Program-made: the position numbers and the translations under genes
Notes under the pieces: generated by a model
The model's input: only the letters and a program-made list of their open reading frames with translations
Databases searched by the model: none
What the model was told of the DNA's origin: nothing
Shown: in pieces, positions 1-10,349 of the stretch
How the letters are laid out: each line of letters begins with the position of its first letter
Position numbering within the stretch: position 1 is the first letter of the stretch
NCBI RefSeq assembly: GCF_003369915.1
Contig: NC_046677.1
Location: 31,886,913 to 31,950,912 of the forward strand
Source of the DNA: Drosophila miranda
Lineage: Eukaryota > Arthropoda > Insecta > Diptera > Drosophilidae
DNA length: 64,000 nucleotides
Direction of reading: 5' to 3'

Positions 1-246
1 TTGCCGCCTGCTCCACCCATGTCTCATCACTACCATCACCATCATCCGGCAGGGAGTGCACCGTCCTCGGCAGCCATGCATCATCACGATGCACTGCATC
101 ATCTGGGTCCACCAAATGCAGCCACACAAATGGGAATGGCCGCCATGGCTCACATGTTAGCACCACCGCCGCCGCCACCACCCACGCCCAGTGAGGGACG
201 CTACTCAATGCTCCATCACACGGCGGCCCAAAGGTTGCACTACTAA
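1..246 (+). CDS. crp: C-terminal exon of a His/Pro-rich protein, possibly Cropped (AP-4-like)
   Basis: Partial gene: the reading frame is open at the left edge and ends in TAA at 244-246. The 81 visible residues are low-complexity: histidine runs at residues 9-15 and 26-33, a run of seven prolines near residue 55-61, and a short unique tail ending in RLHY. No catalytic or DNA-binding domain is visible. Such tails are common in fly transcription factors. The symbol crp (bHLH-zipper AP-4 homologue) rests only on gene order, because in D. melanogaster crp lies beside the GMF/Syx5/fzy/cact cluster; I did not recognise the tail itself. A polyadenylation signal AATAAA at 342-347 fits the end of this transcript. 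Confidence 0.4.
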   Translation: MPPAPPMSHHYHHHHPAGSAPSSAAMHHHDALHHLGPPNAATQMGMAAMAHMLAPPPPPPPTPSEGRYSMLHHTAAQRLHY

Positions 247-741
247 ATGGACGGCTTGGGGGTTTTAGATAATATGGAACACTTTTATTTATGTACTTTA
301 ATATAAAATGGAATATTTGAATGTTTGCTTTGTATCTTTACAATAAATATGTGTAGAATTTGGCAAGCACAGCTTCTATAAGATCATTACGATTACTAAT
401 GTCAATGGAAAGATCGTATTCTATTCGTTATACCGACTTAAATGCAAAAAACTAAACACACTAAAAACTTCCTTATACGTATACGTATACTGGTACATAA
501 AATTGTCATTACTGTAGGTATATATAAAACTTATATATTGATTTGTGTCGTAAAAATTGTCATATATGTCAATATTGATTGGTTTGTTTGGTATTGGTAT
601 GCATCGTTGGTATTGGCTCCTGATCTGATCTCCAGTTTATAAAGTGTATACTATAGTAAAAGAAGCTCCTCCAAAATAAGAGTCATCATAAAATATTGCT
701 TTGAACAACGGCCTGTATGGGCGTGTCTATGTTGTGGTCCT
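247..741. other. 3' UTRs of the convergent crp-like gene and GMF
   Basis: AT-rich non-coding stretch between two converging stop codons. It contains AATAAA at 342-347 on the + strand for the left gene. No other ORF or RNA gene is apparent. Confidence 0.5.
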
Positions 742-1508
742 CTACTTTAGCTTCTCCCTGAGCCACTCTTCGGTTAGTTCGTCCAGTTCTCTTATTTCGT
801 AGACGCGTGTGAGATCCACCTCGCGCTGTAGAGCGCTCTTTGTGCAGGCATACATCATCTGCAGTTCAATCTGAAATCCCATTTCAATGGCGATGCTTTG
901 TACATTCTGAAGGCGCACATACCTGGCTGTCCCTTGGTGTATAGAATATGAAGCACATCGGATATGATATACGCTGATCATCGTGCACCATTTTGTATGT
1001 ATAGATAATATAGCGCGGCTGATGGCCTGGAAGTGTGTCCTGCAGCTCATCCACGGATATATCATCAATAAATTCATCCAGCACCACAGATTGCTTCTCT
1101 CTATCGACTTTCACTATTTTGGGCAGCGAAGGGGAAATAGAGAAAGAGACCATCAATCAATCACATCCCCACTTAATTTGTTGGGGACACGCATAGGCCC
1201 CGGTCCTATATGACTATACGTTTAGCCATGACATGGACATTTTTAGCTTACATATCAAAGCCGCATTGTTTTTACTTTTACTGAAGCGAAACTTTTTCAG
1301 TTCCTCCAGCACTTCGATGCTGATATCGCATATTTTGTTATCACCCTGTGGAGCAAACATATCATATTAATTATAGATGCATAGAAACAGAAAACACCGG
1401 ACCGGACCTTATCTTACAAAAGCAATCACCGAACCACAAAACACGCCCACAGGGCCATTAGTCATGCTTCTGGTAATTGATGTTCGACTTGGCCAAATCA
1501 CTTACCAT
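742..1508 (-). CDS. GMF: Glia maturation factor (ADF-H family, Arp2/3 debranching)
   Basis: Four coding exons on the minus strand: 1506-1508 (the ATG alone), 1252-1345, 923-1113 and 742-870, giving 138 residues, the usual GMF length. All introns are GT-AG and phases agree; the ATG codon is followed directly by GTAAG. The protein is one ADF-homology domain, with recognisable stretches KFRFSKSKNNAALI, LDEFIDDISVDELQDTLPG and LTEEWLREKLK. GMF proteins bind Arp2/3 complex, remove actin branches and block new branching, unlike true cofilins, which bind actin itself. The gene converges on the crp-like gene and reads away from two TATCGATA motifs at 1674-1713. Nothing is broken. Confidence 0.95.
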
Positions 1509-1673
1509 TGCTATAGTTAAATGGGGACTGTGGAAAACGCTCTCCTCTGGGAACTTCTTTGGCAGGTCTTGAGGAGGATTTCTCGCTTTAAACACTCAAA
1601 GTATCACTGGCCTGGCCTTTTGTTTGGTTTTTTTTTTGTTTTTGCTGTCTTGCTAAGGATGTTAATATTGATA

Positions 1674-1713
1674 TATCGATATTTATTTGAAACATCGACC
1701 ATTAGTATCGATA
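1674..1713. promoter_or_regulatory. Two DRE-type motifs (TATCGATA) upstream of GMF
   Basis: Perfect TATCGATA palindromes lie at 1674-1681 and 1706-1713, about 170-205 bp upstream of the GMF start codon. This octamer is the core of the DNA replication-related element bound by DREF; the CGATA half is also bound by BEAF-32. Both are typical of housekeeping promoters and domain borders in flies. Function is inferred from motif and position. Confidence 0.5.
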
Positions 1714-1990
1714 CTAAATAAAGAATTTAATATACATAGTTTAATTATTTCCTTCATATATAGTTTATATAATATTATACACCTTATTAGAGAGATAGAT
1801 ATGCACTAGTTTCGCTTCTAGTTGAACTAGAAGCAGCGCATTGGTAGAATTGTAGTTTCAAAACCCACAATTTGACTATACTTGAATAACTATGCGTGTT
1901 TGTGAACCAACTATTTTTTTCTATTGATTTTTGAATATTCATTTATTAATGGCATTATTACAGGCTATACAGGAAAGATAGGTAGATTTT
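1714..1990. other. AT-rich spacer with a short perfect inverted repeat
   Basis: No gene is visible between the GMF promoter and the broken F-box-like gene. A perfect 9-bp inverted repeat with a one-base centre lies at 1815-1833 (arms CTTCTAGTT and AACTAGAAG). The following bases look faintly like a tRNA B box but do not fold into a tRNA. Confidence 0.3.
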
Positions 1991-3244
1991 CTAGTTCTGA
2001 TCTCGTTCACCAAATTCTGTGTTGATTAATATGGGATATATTATACCACTACTGATTTCAACCAAAGGATCAGCATACCAGATACCGTCGGAATGGCGAC
2101 CTCCTATATATACTTTGATCTTTTCGCTCCGCTTTCTCTGTTCGCTCACCCAAGAAATAACACTATTCTTTAAGGTCACTTCGTCTATCTTATAACAATG
2201 TTTCATATAGAGAACTTTTAGGCGGGGAAGTCCCTACAGGAGATCTAAAATTTGGTCATTCGTAATGCTTGGCATAGATATGTAGAGGTATAATAGGTTC
2301 CTTAGCTTCATTAGGTCTGCCATGGGGACGGTGTCGCAGGATTCGTAGAGTTCCTTGAGTGTAGAAATATTAAAAAGATGCCGAATCTGTTGATCGGACA
2401 ACCTGCCTTCGCTTTTACTATTAAAAAGGAGAAGGCTTTCCAGAGGAACGCCCCGTTTGTTGATCATTACCTCGATAAAAGAGTTGCGTAGAGGACCGTC
2501 AAAAGCCACACTCAAAAGTGTGAAGCCTGGGCAACTGGCAGAGCAGCTCATAGGGAACCGGGTATTCGAAGTATGTTCCGTCAAAGTTCAGACGTTCCAG
2601 TTGCTGGAGGTTAGTCGCCAGACGTTTAAAATTTTGTTTACTCATGTTTTCAATATTATAAAAGGTAAGACACCGCAATTGCTTCATCCTTTGGCAGCAA
2701 TCCACCAACATATTGGCATCGAGTTCATCTACGTCAACCAGATCCAGACATTCAAGTTGATTAAGAACAGGCAATCCTTCTCCGCTATATGAGGAGCTAG
2801 ACTCCAACTTCAGTTTCCGTAGACACGTGAATTGCTTGAGATTGTAAACAAATTTCTTCATTAAAGGCTGTATAGATCGGTCCATTCGTTACTGGACCCA
2901 AGGTCAATTTTCAATATTCGTACAGTGGCTCCGCAAGAGTCACAGCAGCTTATCGGCACCTAATCTAGGATAACTGAGCTTATAGCTAACCAGATGCTGG
3001 CCAACGAGCTGCAACAGTTGTTGCAGATCGTCGCTGTTACGAATATTCAGTGACGAATCTTCATCAATATGTTTGTACCGATAGCTGGCGTATATTCCGC
3101 ATTTATCTCTAATATATCCGTTCGTGGAAGTTATGCTTAGCAGGTCTTTTAAGTCTAAATAATCCATTATCAGCCTCCAGCAATCCTCGTTTAGGTGGAG
3201 AACAGTTGAACGAGACGTTCGTCAGAATTAAGTGAATCACTCAT
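1991..3244 (-). pseudogene. Broken F-box/leucine-rich-repeat-like gene
   Basis: One protein can be followed across this stretch only by changing frame. It starts with ATG at 3242-3244. The F-box-like part (LNEDCWRLIMDYLDLKDLL) is reached only after a frame change near 3195. A second frame change sits near 2940, where in-frame stops follow GADKLL. A third lies near 2862 and a fourth near 2510, between LLCQLPRLHTFE and AFDGPLRNSFIEV. A TAG at 2234-2236 then interrupts the frame just before GLPRLKVLYMKH. Between the breaks the sequence has regular leucine spacing (LRKLKLESS, LECLDLVDV, LRCLTFYNI, LERLNFDG) as in the fly F-box/LRR-like families. No short GT-AG introns remove these breaks. Neighbouring genes have intact frames, so general sequence error is unlikely, though local indels cannot be excluded. 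Confidence 0.75.
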
Positions 3245-3340
3245 TTCGCTCCTCGCCTATGTAGGTGTTATATATATGTATGGGAAGTCTCGCTGGAAAA
3301 AGTTTTGCTAGTCACTTGTGCATATACTATATACGAACCC

Positions 3341-3645
3341 TTGGTTTAAAGTAACAATGTGATGTGGGGATGCTTTTTCTCAGACTTTCAGAGACAAATG
3401 CGCATAATAAAATTAAACCGTCGATGAATGCAGCTTGTGGTGCACTACGACCGGTTGCACCCGTTTCTCGCAAATGCGCGTTCGATGGTAGATAGTATCG
3501 ATAGCACTATCGACTAGTCTATTTTCAAGTACCAGGCACCAGGGCTCCATGTTTTTACCGTTGGTTCAAAGTAACAATGTGGGGTGGGGATGTTTTTTTT
3601 TCAGATTTACCTGATGCACATGTAATCAAATTGAATTGTAACCAT
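3341..3645 (+). repeat. Imperfect direct repeat (two copies of about 85 bp, 220 bp apart)
   Basis: Copy 1 at about 3341-3425 and copy 2 at about 3561-3645 share TTGGTTYAAAGTAACAATGT, then a G-rich stretch, a T-rich run and TCAGA, with drifting similarity after that. The offset is exactly 220 bp at the start. Copy 2 lies just upstream of the start codon of the kleisin gene, and the T run plus CAG resembles a splice acceptor. Confidence 0.6.
3496..3503. promoter_or_regulatory. DRE-type motif (TATCGATA)
   Basis: A perfect TATCGATA lies about 155 bp upstream of the preferred kleisin start codon, followed by a further CTATCGA half. It is similar to the motifs at the GMF, TMEM147/Syx5 and mRpL4 promoters. 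Confidence 0.45.
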
Positions 3646-3657
3646 CTGAAAAAAAAT

Positions 3658-5769
3658 ATGCTTCAAACTCTAGACTTGGTCCGGTATGAAAGCAACCTGC
3701 TGGAGCCTTGCTGGAAGGCAGGCGCCGCCAAAAGCCTACGAGCAACAGGTGTTGGCCGAAATGAGATCGCTGCGGTGAACATAGTGGCCTGCTGGTAAGT
3801 TGCTTTTGGCCAGAAAAAGAACAATAAAAACGTACGTTTGCTCACTGGTATGGCTTTTTAGCAAGCAGATAACTGATTTAATAGATGAAAATAAATTAAG
3901 AAGAAACGAGACGAGGTCCTTGAACACGCGTACCAAAGGATATGTTAATTTTAAGGGCATTACGCGTCTCACCCATGGAGTGGTCCATATATACAGGAGT
4001 CAAGTGGACACATTGTTGGGTAAATTTAAATCAAATAAAACCAATAGCAAATTGATTATATTTAAAAATGACGATGCCGATACAGATGATGCGAAACGTT
4101 TGCTGGATCAAATGAATCACACAACGTTCGACTTTGTGCTCACTACGAAGAAAACGGTGGTGATGAAACAGGCAGAAGGGCGAACCCACCGAAAACGCAA
4201 GCACGTTATAACCAAACAGGCCAGGTTAACACTCTCGAAGTGTCCCAGAATCCAAGAGCCCGCGCTGCTGGATGATGATGTCTTGAATCACTATCGCGCC
4301 CTGATGACTGACTGCCAGGTGTGGAAGGCAGAGAGCACACAAGAAGTCGTAGAAGAGGTAGGATAAGAACCAAAAGCTTCCCTAGCTCCGAATACTTTTC
4401 CACATTTGTTTCCATAGTCCATTGAGCTGCCTCGAATGGTTCAAGAAACAAACTTGACTATCACCGAAGAGTTTGCTGTCTATGAAGATCATAGATCTGT
4501 AAAGGAAGAGGGATTTGGAGACGCCGGGCAGGTGGATTTGACTATATTTGAAGAGCTCTACCCCTTAAAGGCCTTAAGGCATCACTCTTTGAGCTCGAAT
4601 TTAACGCACACTGTAGCTCCCAAATTGGATAAGCGTATCAATCCATTTGGAAGCTCAATTTCTGAGAGTGTTATTCAGACGATAATCCAGGATAATAGTA
4701 CTACATCAGCGACCACAGTATGCCACCGGAATGCAGATGCACCCTCGTTACCGTCACTTCCACCGCCCTCACCCACCAATATCTATGTACCTAGGAAAAA
4801 GTCAAAAAAACGAGGCAAACAAAAAAAATTAATAGTTGACAAATGTATCAAATATTCTCGTGATGAACTAATCAAGCACAGACATCAGTACCTATATAAT
4901 CACAGGAACAAAGTGTTAAAAGCACCGTCTCCCAGTAAGGTACTAAAAAGTGAGAAAAAACTTCTATCAACTCTGAAGAACAAGTAAGGAAAATAAAGCC
5001 TCAATACATTAAGCAACTATTTCCTTAGCGCTTTCTTGTCAGCTTTATCTTTCCAGATTTTTTAAAAAGACGTCAGAGCCATACATTAACGGTAGAACAA
5101 ATGGAAACCGACTGTGAGAGTATATTAAAAACGATTTTTGGTGACGACTATACTGACACTCTGGCCAAGGATGTATTTGGTGGGCTTTCGGAACTGCTCA
5201 CAGCAGCTAATCCAGGAGAAATAGCTTCTGCTGTTCCTCCTATATCAGTTGGAGATATTGAAAACAATACACCGCCTCCACTGTTGCCTGTAAATGTGAA
5301 GGCGGTAACTCCCGTCAACAACAATCATTTCTATAAGCATAAAACAACAAGCTATGAGGATAATCCATTTGGTAAGATACGGCAGCTCTTAAACAGACTC
5401 ACTGCAGACAGATTATATAATGTTTAACACTTCCAATGGCAATACAGACAGCCACGACGTAATGATGGACCTTTTGGACACATGGCGCCACTTTCCAGAC
5501 CTCAAAGGAATAGATGCAAATGAATTCATCAAGTCATTTCCGCACCGCACTAAAGCGGCCCTGGCTTTCAGTCACCTATTAAGTAAGATGCAAAATGGTC
5601 TTACTTTCTAGAATCTAGATGATCTACATATCTTTTGCTTGCAGCTCTCGTACGTGACAATTTCATAAGTATCTCGAAAAGGCCAAACTCCAATGAAATG
5701 GATCAAATAACACTGGGCGAACAGTCCAATGCCCTAATTGTAAATGTGGCGCTGGACGAGCAGTCATAA
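3658..5769 (+). CDS. c(2)M: Divergent alpha-kleisin, probably C(2)M
   Basis: Six coding exons: 3658-3794, 3862-4357, 4418-4934, 5057-5371, 5448-5582 and 5645-5769, giving 574 residues. Residues 1-90 align with the kleisin N-terminal domain: the spacing from Met to LLEPCW matches Rad21, and LTHGVVHIYRSQVDTLL matches the Rad21 LLLGVVRIYSRKAKYLL helix. The last about 90 residues (LDTWRHFPDLKGIDANEF, then FPHRTKAALAFSHLL) form the winged-helix end. The middle is Ser/Pro-rich and basic. Kleisins bridge SMC heads; in Drosophila the divergent alpha-kleisin on this chromosome arm is C(2)M, a lateral-element protein of the synaptonemal complex. An upstream in-frame ATG exists at 3577, but 3658 fits the family better. 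The donor at 4934/4935 was chosen because only that phase keeps the frame open; GTAAGG at 4984 does not. Confidence 0.65.
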
Positions 5770-6147
5770 TTTTTTTTTTTTTTTTTTTTGCAATCATTAA
5801 TTTTTCCAGCAACACGAAATTGTTACCGACTATTTTAAGAATTGTTAGAAAAGTCCCATGGGCGTGTAGCAAGGGCATTTTATCATTATCTATCATGAAA
5901 TTTATATTATTTTTGTTACTTTTGTTATTCCACCTCAAACGAACCGTCATCTTTGAGTTTCTTTTTCTTTTTGTTACTATTACGTTACCATAGTTATATT
6001 AATTCATCAACATTTTTCGTATTTTCCTAGAACCGTACTTGTTGTCTTTGTTACAAAAAAATCTCTCATTCTCTCCTGTGACAACACCGAAATAAAAACA
6101 AAGAAAATAATTAAACAAAAGGAATACAATAATGTGACTGGAGAGGC
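5770..6147. other. Convergent 3' ends, with a run of 20 T
   Basis: Right after the kleisin stop codon there is an uninterrupted run of 20 T (5770-5789). The rest is AT-rich 3' UTR between the converging kleisin and TMEM147 genes. No coding frame of interest. Confidence 0.5.
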
Positions 6148-7058
6148 TTAAATGCCAATCTGCTGGGCCAGACCCGAGTAAATGTGCAGCGTGCAGAAGC
6201 CAATGACAGCGGTCACCAAAGCCTTCACAGCAATCGTCAGCCAAGGTCCAATGGTCAGGATATGTAGGAGACCCTCTAGCCAGACACCTTTGAAAACGGT
6301 CACAGCCAGCAGTACGCTAACCAGTGGCTTCAATGCCTTATTCAAATCGTGGCGCGTGAACAGCCAAATGAGCGTGGCCGTGGATATGTGCTGAACAAGC
6401 ATAACGTTCGACTCCAGACACTTGAGTATGTAGATCCAGCTGAATTCAGTGCCACGGGCACCCACCCAGAGCATAATGCCACGTGAGAGAATAACCTCGG
6501 CAGTGGCCCCTGCAGAAATGGATGGGAGGGAGATCATCTAATTGATTTCTGTCATAAATTATTTAGGTTACTCACAGCCAAGACCAGCCGTAATAAGTTT
6601 TGAATGTCCCTTGCCAGGTATGCGGCTCAGAATCAAAGCAAACCCAAGCAAATCAGCTATATCCACGCTGCAACGGAAGATTTCCTGAAATGAAAAATCA
6701 CACCTTAACCTTACTACAATGCAAATATGGCGCCGTTACTGATAAAGACTCACCGCAAAGAAGTTAAACTCGCCGTTGCCAGTGGAGGATGTATCCGAGT
6801 AAAAGAACGTGGCCAGAACAAGCATCTTACAAAGTTGGGTGAATATATAAATGCCGCCCGCCTGTATGCACTTCCAAAATGCCCCATATTCGGAGCTGTA
6901 CGAGTGTGCCGGGCAAAGAAAGGTACATATGATAAATGTTTTTATTGATTCAGAATGACCCACATTCAAAGGCCCCAAACTTACAGGCCGGAGTATTTAT
7001 AGGTGAAGTAATATGGCATCAGCAACGCTACACAGTTCCCGAAATGATATAGCGTCAT
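6148..7058 (-). CDS. CG5861: TMEM147-like ER membrane protein
   Basis: Four exons on the minus strand: 6985-7058, 6754-6895, 6576-6684 and 6148-6509, giving 228 residues, close to human TMEM147 (224). Family signatures are clear: the start [42 protein letters not shown]-type region [30 protein letters not shown] and [10 protein letters not shown]. The chain is strongly hydrophobic with about seven membrane spans. In mammals TMEM147 joins NOMO and nicalin in the BOS complex, which works beside the Sec61 translocon on multipass proteins at the ER; the same role is inferred here. It is head-to-head with Syx5, with start codons 485 bp apart and two DRE motifs between them. Confidence 0.92.
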
Positions 7059-7139
7059 TTTATTTGATAATTATGATAATATTTTCTTTATTAAATTATA
7101 ACATAGGAGAGGAGGAAAAAACGCAGCTGTCACTTGCGC

Positions 7140-7161
7140 TATCGATATCTGCATATCGATA
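7140..7161. promoter_or_regulatory. Paired DRE motifs in the TMEM147/Syx5 divergent promoter
   Basis: TATCGATA occurs at 7140-7147 and 7154-7161 with a 6-bp spacer, between the two divergent start codons. A shared DREF- or BEAF-32-bound bidirectional promoter is the simplest reading. The following 7200-7255 stretch is GT-rich. Confidence 0.55.
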
Positions 7162-7543
7162 TACAGCTATTCAACACGTCATCTGCCATCTGTAAGTCTG
7201 CTAAGAGTGTGTGTTTGTTTGTGTGTGCGCCCGTGCTGCGTGTGTGTGTGTCTGTGAGTTTTCTCGTAGAATTCAATCAAATCTTTTAATTAACATACAC
7301 AGCCAAATTCCAATGATGTTCAAACCAAAATTAATGTTATAGAACACACAGAGCATGACTTTCACTTATTGAGTCAAAGATATACGAAAAAAACCTAGAA
7401 AAGCAGGCGAAAACACACACAAAAAAGTTTCGCAACGAAAGGAAAGTCCATTCCAGATCTTTGTGAATATTCCAGTGCATGACGAATGCAAAAAGAAAAC
7501 TAGCAACGTCAACTCGTGGGGGAAAAGCGTAACTTGAAATGAG

Positions 7544-8997
7544 ATGCAAACTCGACGACGACTCCATCAAACGGACCAGCAGGATTACAGCAACACCTAT
7601 ACCATTCAAGCAGCGGAGGATCAACAAGCATCGGGCGGCGGAGGACCTCACGCGTTAATACAACCTGGACAGCAATCACTGCTGCAGCCAGCAGGAGTCA
7701 CCCTTGACATTGGCGATCCGCAGTCATTGGCTTCGAGCGGAACAACAGACTCCGACGACAAGTACGGCAAGGCAGCTCGTCAGTGGAATTTACGAGCCTT
7801 CTCTGGCCAGGCACTGCGCACATTTAGTGCCGCCGCAGCTGTTGTCACCGGCAATCATCCAGGCGACAATAATAACGACAACAACTACCACTACAGTACT
7901 GTCACAGCCCCACAAACTGAGCGAGAGCCAGATCCTGAGCCAGAGCCAGAGCAGGAGATATTCATCATGGCAGCAAGAGATCGAACGGCGGAGTTCGCCA
8001 ATGCGATACGTTCGCTGCAGGCACGCAACATCACACGGGCCGTCAACATCCGGGATCCCCGCAAGGCCAAGCAGATTCAAAGCTATTCAGAGTTTATGAT
8101 GGTGGCCAAATTTATTGGCAAGAACATAGCCAGTACCTATGTCAAGCTGGAGAAGCTAACCCTGTGTGAGTGATTGATTGTATTCAAGTGTGGAAATGGA
8201 AGAATTCTTCATGTAATCCTTTCTTTTTGTTTGCAGTGGCCAAGAAAAAGAGCCTCTTCGATGACAGACCGCAGGAGATACAGGAACTGACCTACATCAT
8301 CAAGGGTGATCTGAATGCATTGAATCAGCAGATTGCCCGCCTGCAGGAAATCTCCAAGGACCAGCGACGCAACACGAGCGGCAAACATCTGGTATCACAT
8401 TCCTCCAACATGGTCCTAGCACTCCAATCAAAGCTGGCCAGCATGAGCACGGATTTCAAGCAAATTCTGGAAGTGCGTACCGAAAATCTCAAACACCAGA
8501 AGACGCGTCGTGATCAGTTCAGTCAGGGGCCAGGTCCCAGGGCTGCTCACTCGGTATCCCCATCGACGGCCAAACAGGGCTCGCTGCTGATGAGCGAGGA
8601 GAACCAAGCGATCAGCATAGACATGGGTGGCAGCAGTGATACATCACCGCTCCTAGGACCACCGGCTCGCCTGCAGCAGCAGCAGCAACAGCAAATGGCC
8701 ATCTACGACGAGTCGGACAATTATGTTCAACAGCGGGCCGAGACAATGCAAAACATTGAATCGACAATTGTTGAGCTGGGCGGCATATTCCAGCAGCTGG
8801 CGCATATGGTCAAAGAACAGGAGGAGATTGTCGAACGCATCGATACGAATGTGGCCGACGCTGAGCTGAATATTGAGGCAGCGCATGGCGAGATTCTCAA
8901 GTACTTTCAGTCTGTCTCAAAGAATCGCTGGCTGATGATTAAGATATTCGGTGTTTTGATATTCTTCTTTATATTCTTTGTTGTTTTTATGTCATAA
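7544..8997 (+). CDS. Syx5: Syntaxin 5 (Qa-SNARE of ER-Golgi traffic)
   Basis: Two coding exons, 7544-8165 and 8237-8997, giving 460 residues. The first ATG gives a long form; a second in-frame ATG at 7967 (codon 142, MAARDRTAEF) gives a 319-residue form. The C-terminal half carries the SNARE motif from about residue 373, with the zero-layer Gln at about 402 (MVKEQ), then RWLM and a single tail anchor (about residues 440-459). Syntaxin 5 pairs with Bet1, GosR and Ykt6 or Sec22 partners to fuse vesicles at the cis-Golgi. The long-form leader begins MQTRRRL; mammalian long syntaxin 5 also has an arginine-rich ER-retrieval signal at its very N-terminus. A CAG run near 8675 encodes six or seven Gln. 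Confidence 0.96.
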
Positions 8998-9693
8998 TCC
9001 AATGCCCCTGGCTCAATGCTGCCCAATGCCCCTTACCCCACTGTATAACACCCAATTATGATTAAACAAGCTTTGGTTTTGAGAAATATATACCATATTC
9101 TTTTATGCTGTGGCCTCCCCAACCGATTGGATTGTAAAATAAAGTATAAAGATACGTAAAAACGTGGAAAAAATGCGTTTATTTGAGGCAGCTAATGTGT
9201 AGGTCTCCTCCAAGTCAGTTCCATTATGTTAGATTGTGATATCTATGTTGGTATAGTTGATAAGCGTTTTGGACGTAATCAGGTTCTCCATGTCTCCGGC
9301 TAGTCGAATAATCCACTATCCCTCAGGCTGCATATGAAAATTGTACAATAATTACTTCGATTTGACTTTTATTTAATGCTTAAAATCCAACTACACCAAC
9401 TACAATGCGAAATGCAAAAAAAAATAATACAACTTTACAAAAATATAAAATAAAAATAAATCATAAGCAAACAAGAAAATGCTGATCTGATCTGAGTAAT
9501 ATCGTTTGTTATGAATCGCACTGATGGGATTTACACCTAAACTTTACAGATGTGAAATATATTGTTCGCGGCTGTGAGACAATCTCATCCGAAGGGAGGG
9601 GCACACGGCACACCACACTCCTCGTTCCGTACCGTACCGTATGTTTTTATGACAACTTATACACGATGTAGAGATCCCGATCCCCAGGCAGCT
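8998..9693. other. Convergent 3' UTRs of Syx5 and cni
   Basis: Non-coding. AATAAA at 9138-9143 on the + strand fits Syx5; TTTATT at 9368-9373 (AATAAA on the minus strand) fits cni, whose last exon begins at 9721. An A-rich patch lies at 9415-9475. Confidence 0.5.
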
Positions 9694-10349
9694 CTATGTG
9701 GAGATGAGCGAATAAACCATGCTAAAATTAGCCAAGAAATGTTATACAAATGAGTGAACAGTACCCTGAAAAGCAAATGAATAGATATGCATCGCTAATT
9801 ACCCATAGATGTAGTAGAAGAAACTAATCAAATAGACGGCCAGCTTGATCCAGCCCTCACGCATGTTGCGCGACAAGGTGTCCGTCTTCAGCACCGTTGT
9901 AGGATCGTACAAACCCGGTCCGGACATGACTGGACGAGTTTTGTAGCTAAAAGACAAGATATTCAGCAGTTCCATGATCAGTTAAGTGAGTCATTATGCG
10001 GGCTACGCTGCTTACCGCCAAATGTGATACGCAATGAGGGGTATGTTGATGGCCAGGGAGAACCATTCGCCGCACACCAAGAATAACAAATTGAGGAATA
10101 TGTGGAGCAAATATTCAGGTAAGACTAGCTGAAAGTAATACAAATCCATTAAGTAACTGAACACATCCCAGAGCGCTACACTGCACTTAGAATACGCACC
10201 GGATTAAGGCTGTTACATTGATCTATTGGATTTTTATAATCTGTTTTCAGCTCATCAAAGGCAATGACATGGAATATTGCGAAAAATATCAAGAACGCAT
10301 CGCCAATCAGGGCAACGATGTAGGTGAAGGCGGTAAAGTTGAAAACCAT
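9694..10349 (-). CDS. cni: Cornichon, ER export receptor for Gurken
   Basis: Four exons on the minus strand: 10200-10349, 10016-10128, 9803-9946 and a tiny last exon 9694-9721. Together they encode 144 residues, the known length. The last exon is easy to miss: reading through its donor gives a false stop after YYIYG, while splicing restores GMVYSLIST. The order is an N-terminal membrane span ([17 protein letters not shown]), the conserved [25 protein letters not shown] loop, a second hydrophobic segment ([17 protein letters not shown]) and a C-terminal span. Cornichon packs the TGF-alpha-like ligand Gurken into COPII vesicles in the oocyte, so it is needed for both body axes. It is divergent from fzy, with 596 bp between start codons. 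Confidence 0.97.

Noticed and set aside
1830..1875. tRNA-like stretch with a GTTTCAAAACC B-box-like word
   Set aside because: No acceptor stem, anticodon arm or A box can be placed at proper spacing.
3577..3657. Upstream ATG of the kleisin gene
   Set aside because: The extra 27 residues overlap the duplicated leader and a CAG acceptor-like run, and the kleisin N-terminus aligns from the Met at 3658.
9797..9806. Stop codon right after YYIYG in cornichon
   Set aside because: It lies in an intron; a 28-nt last exon at 9694-9721 restores the conserved ending.
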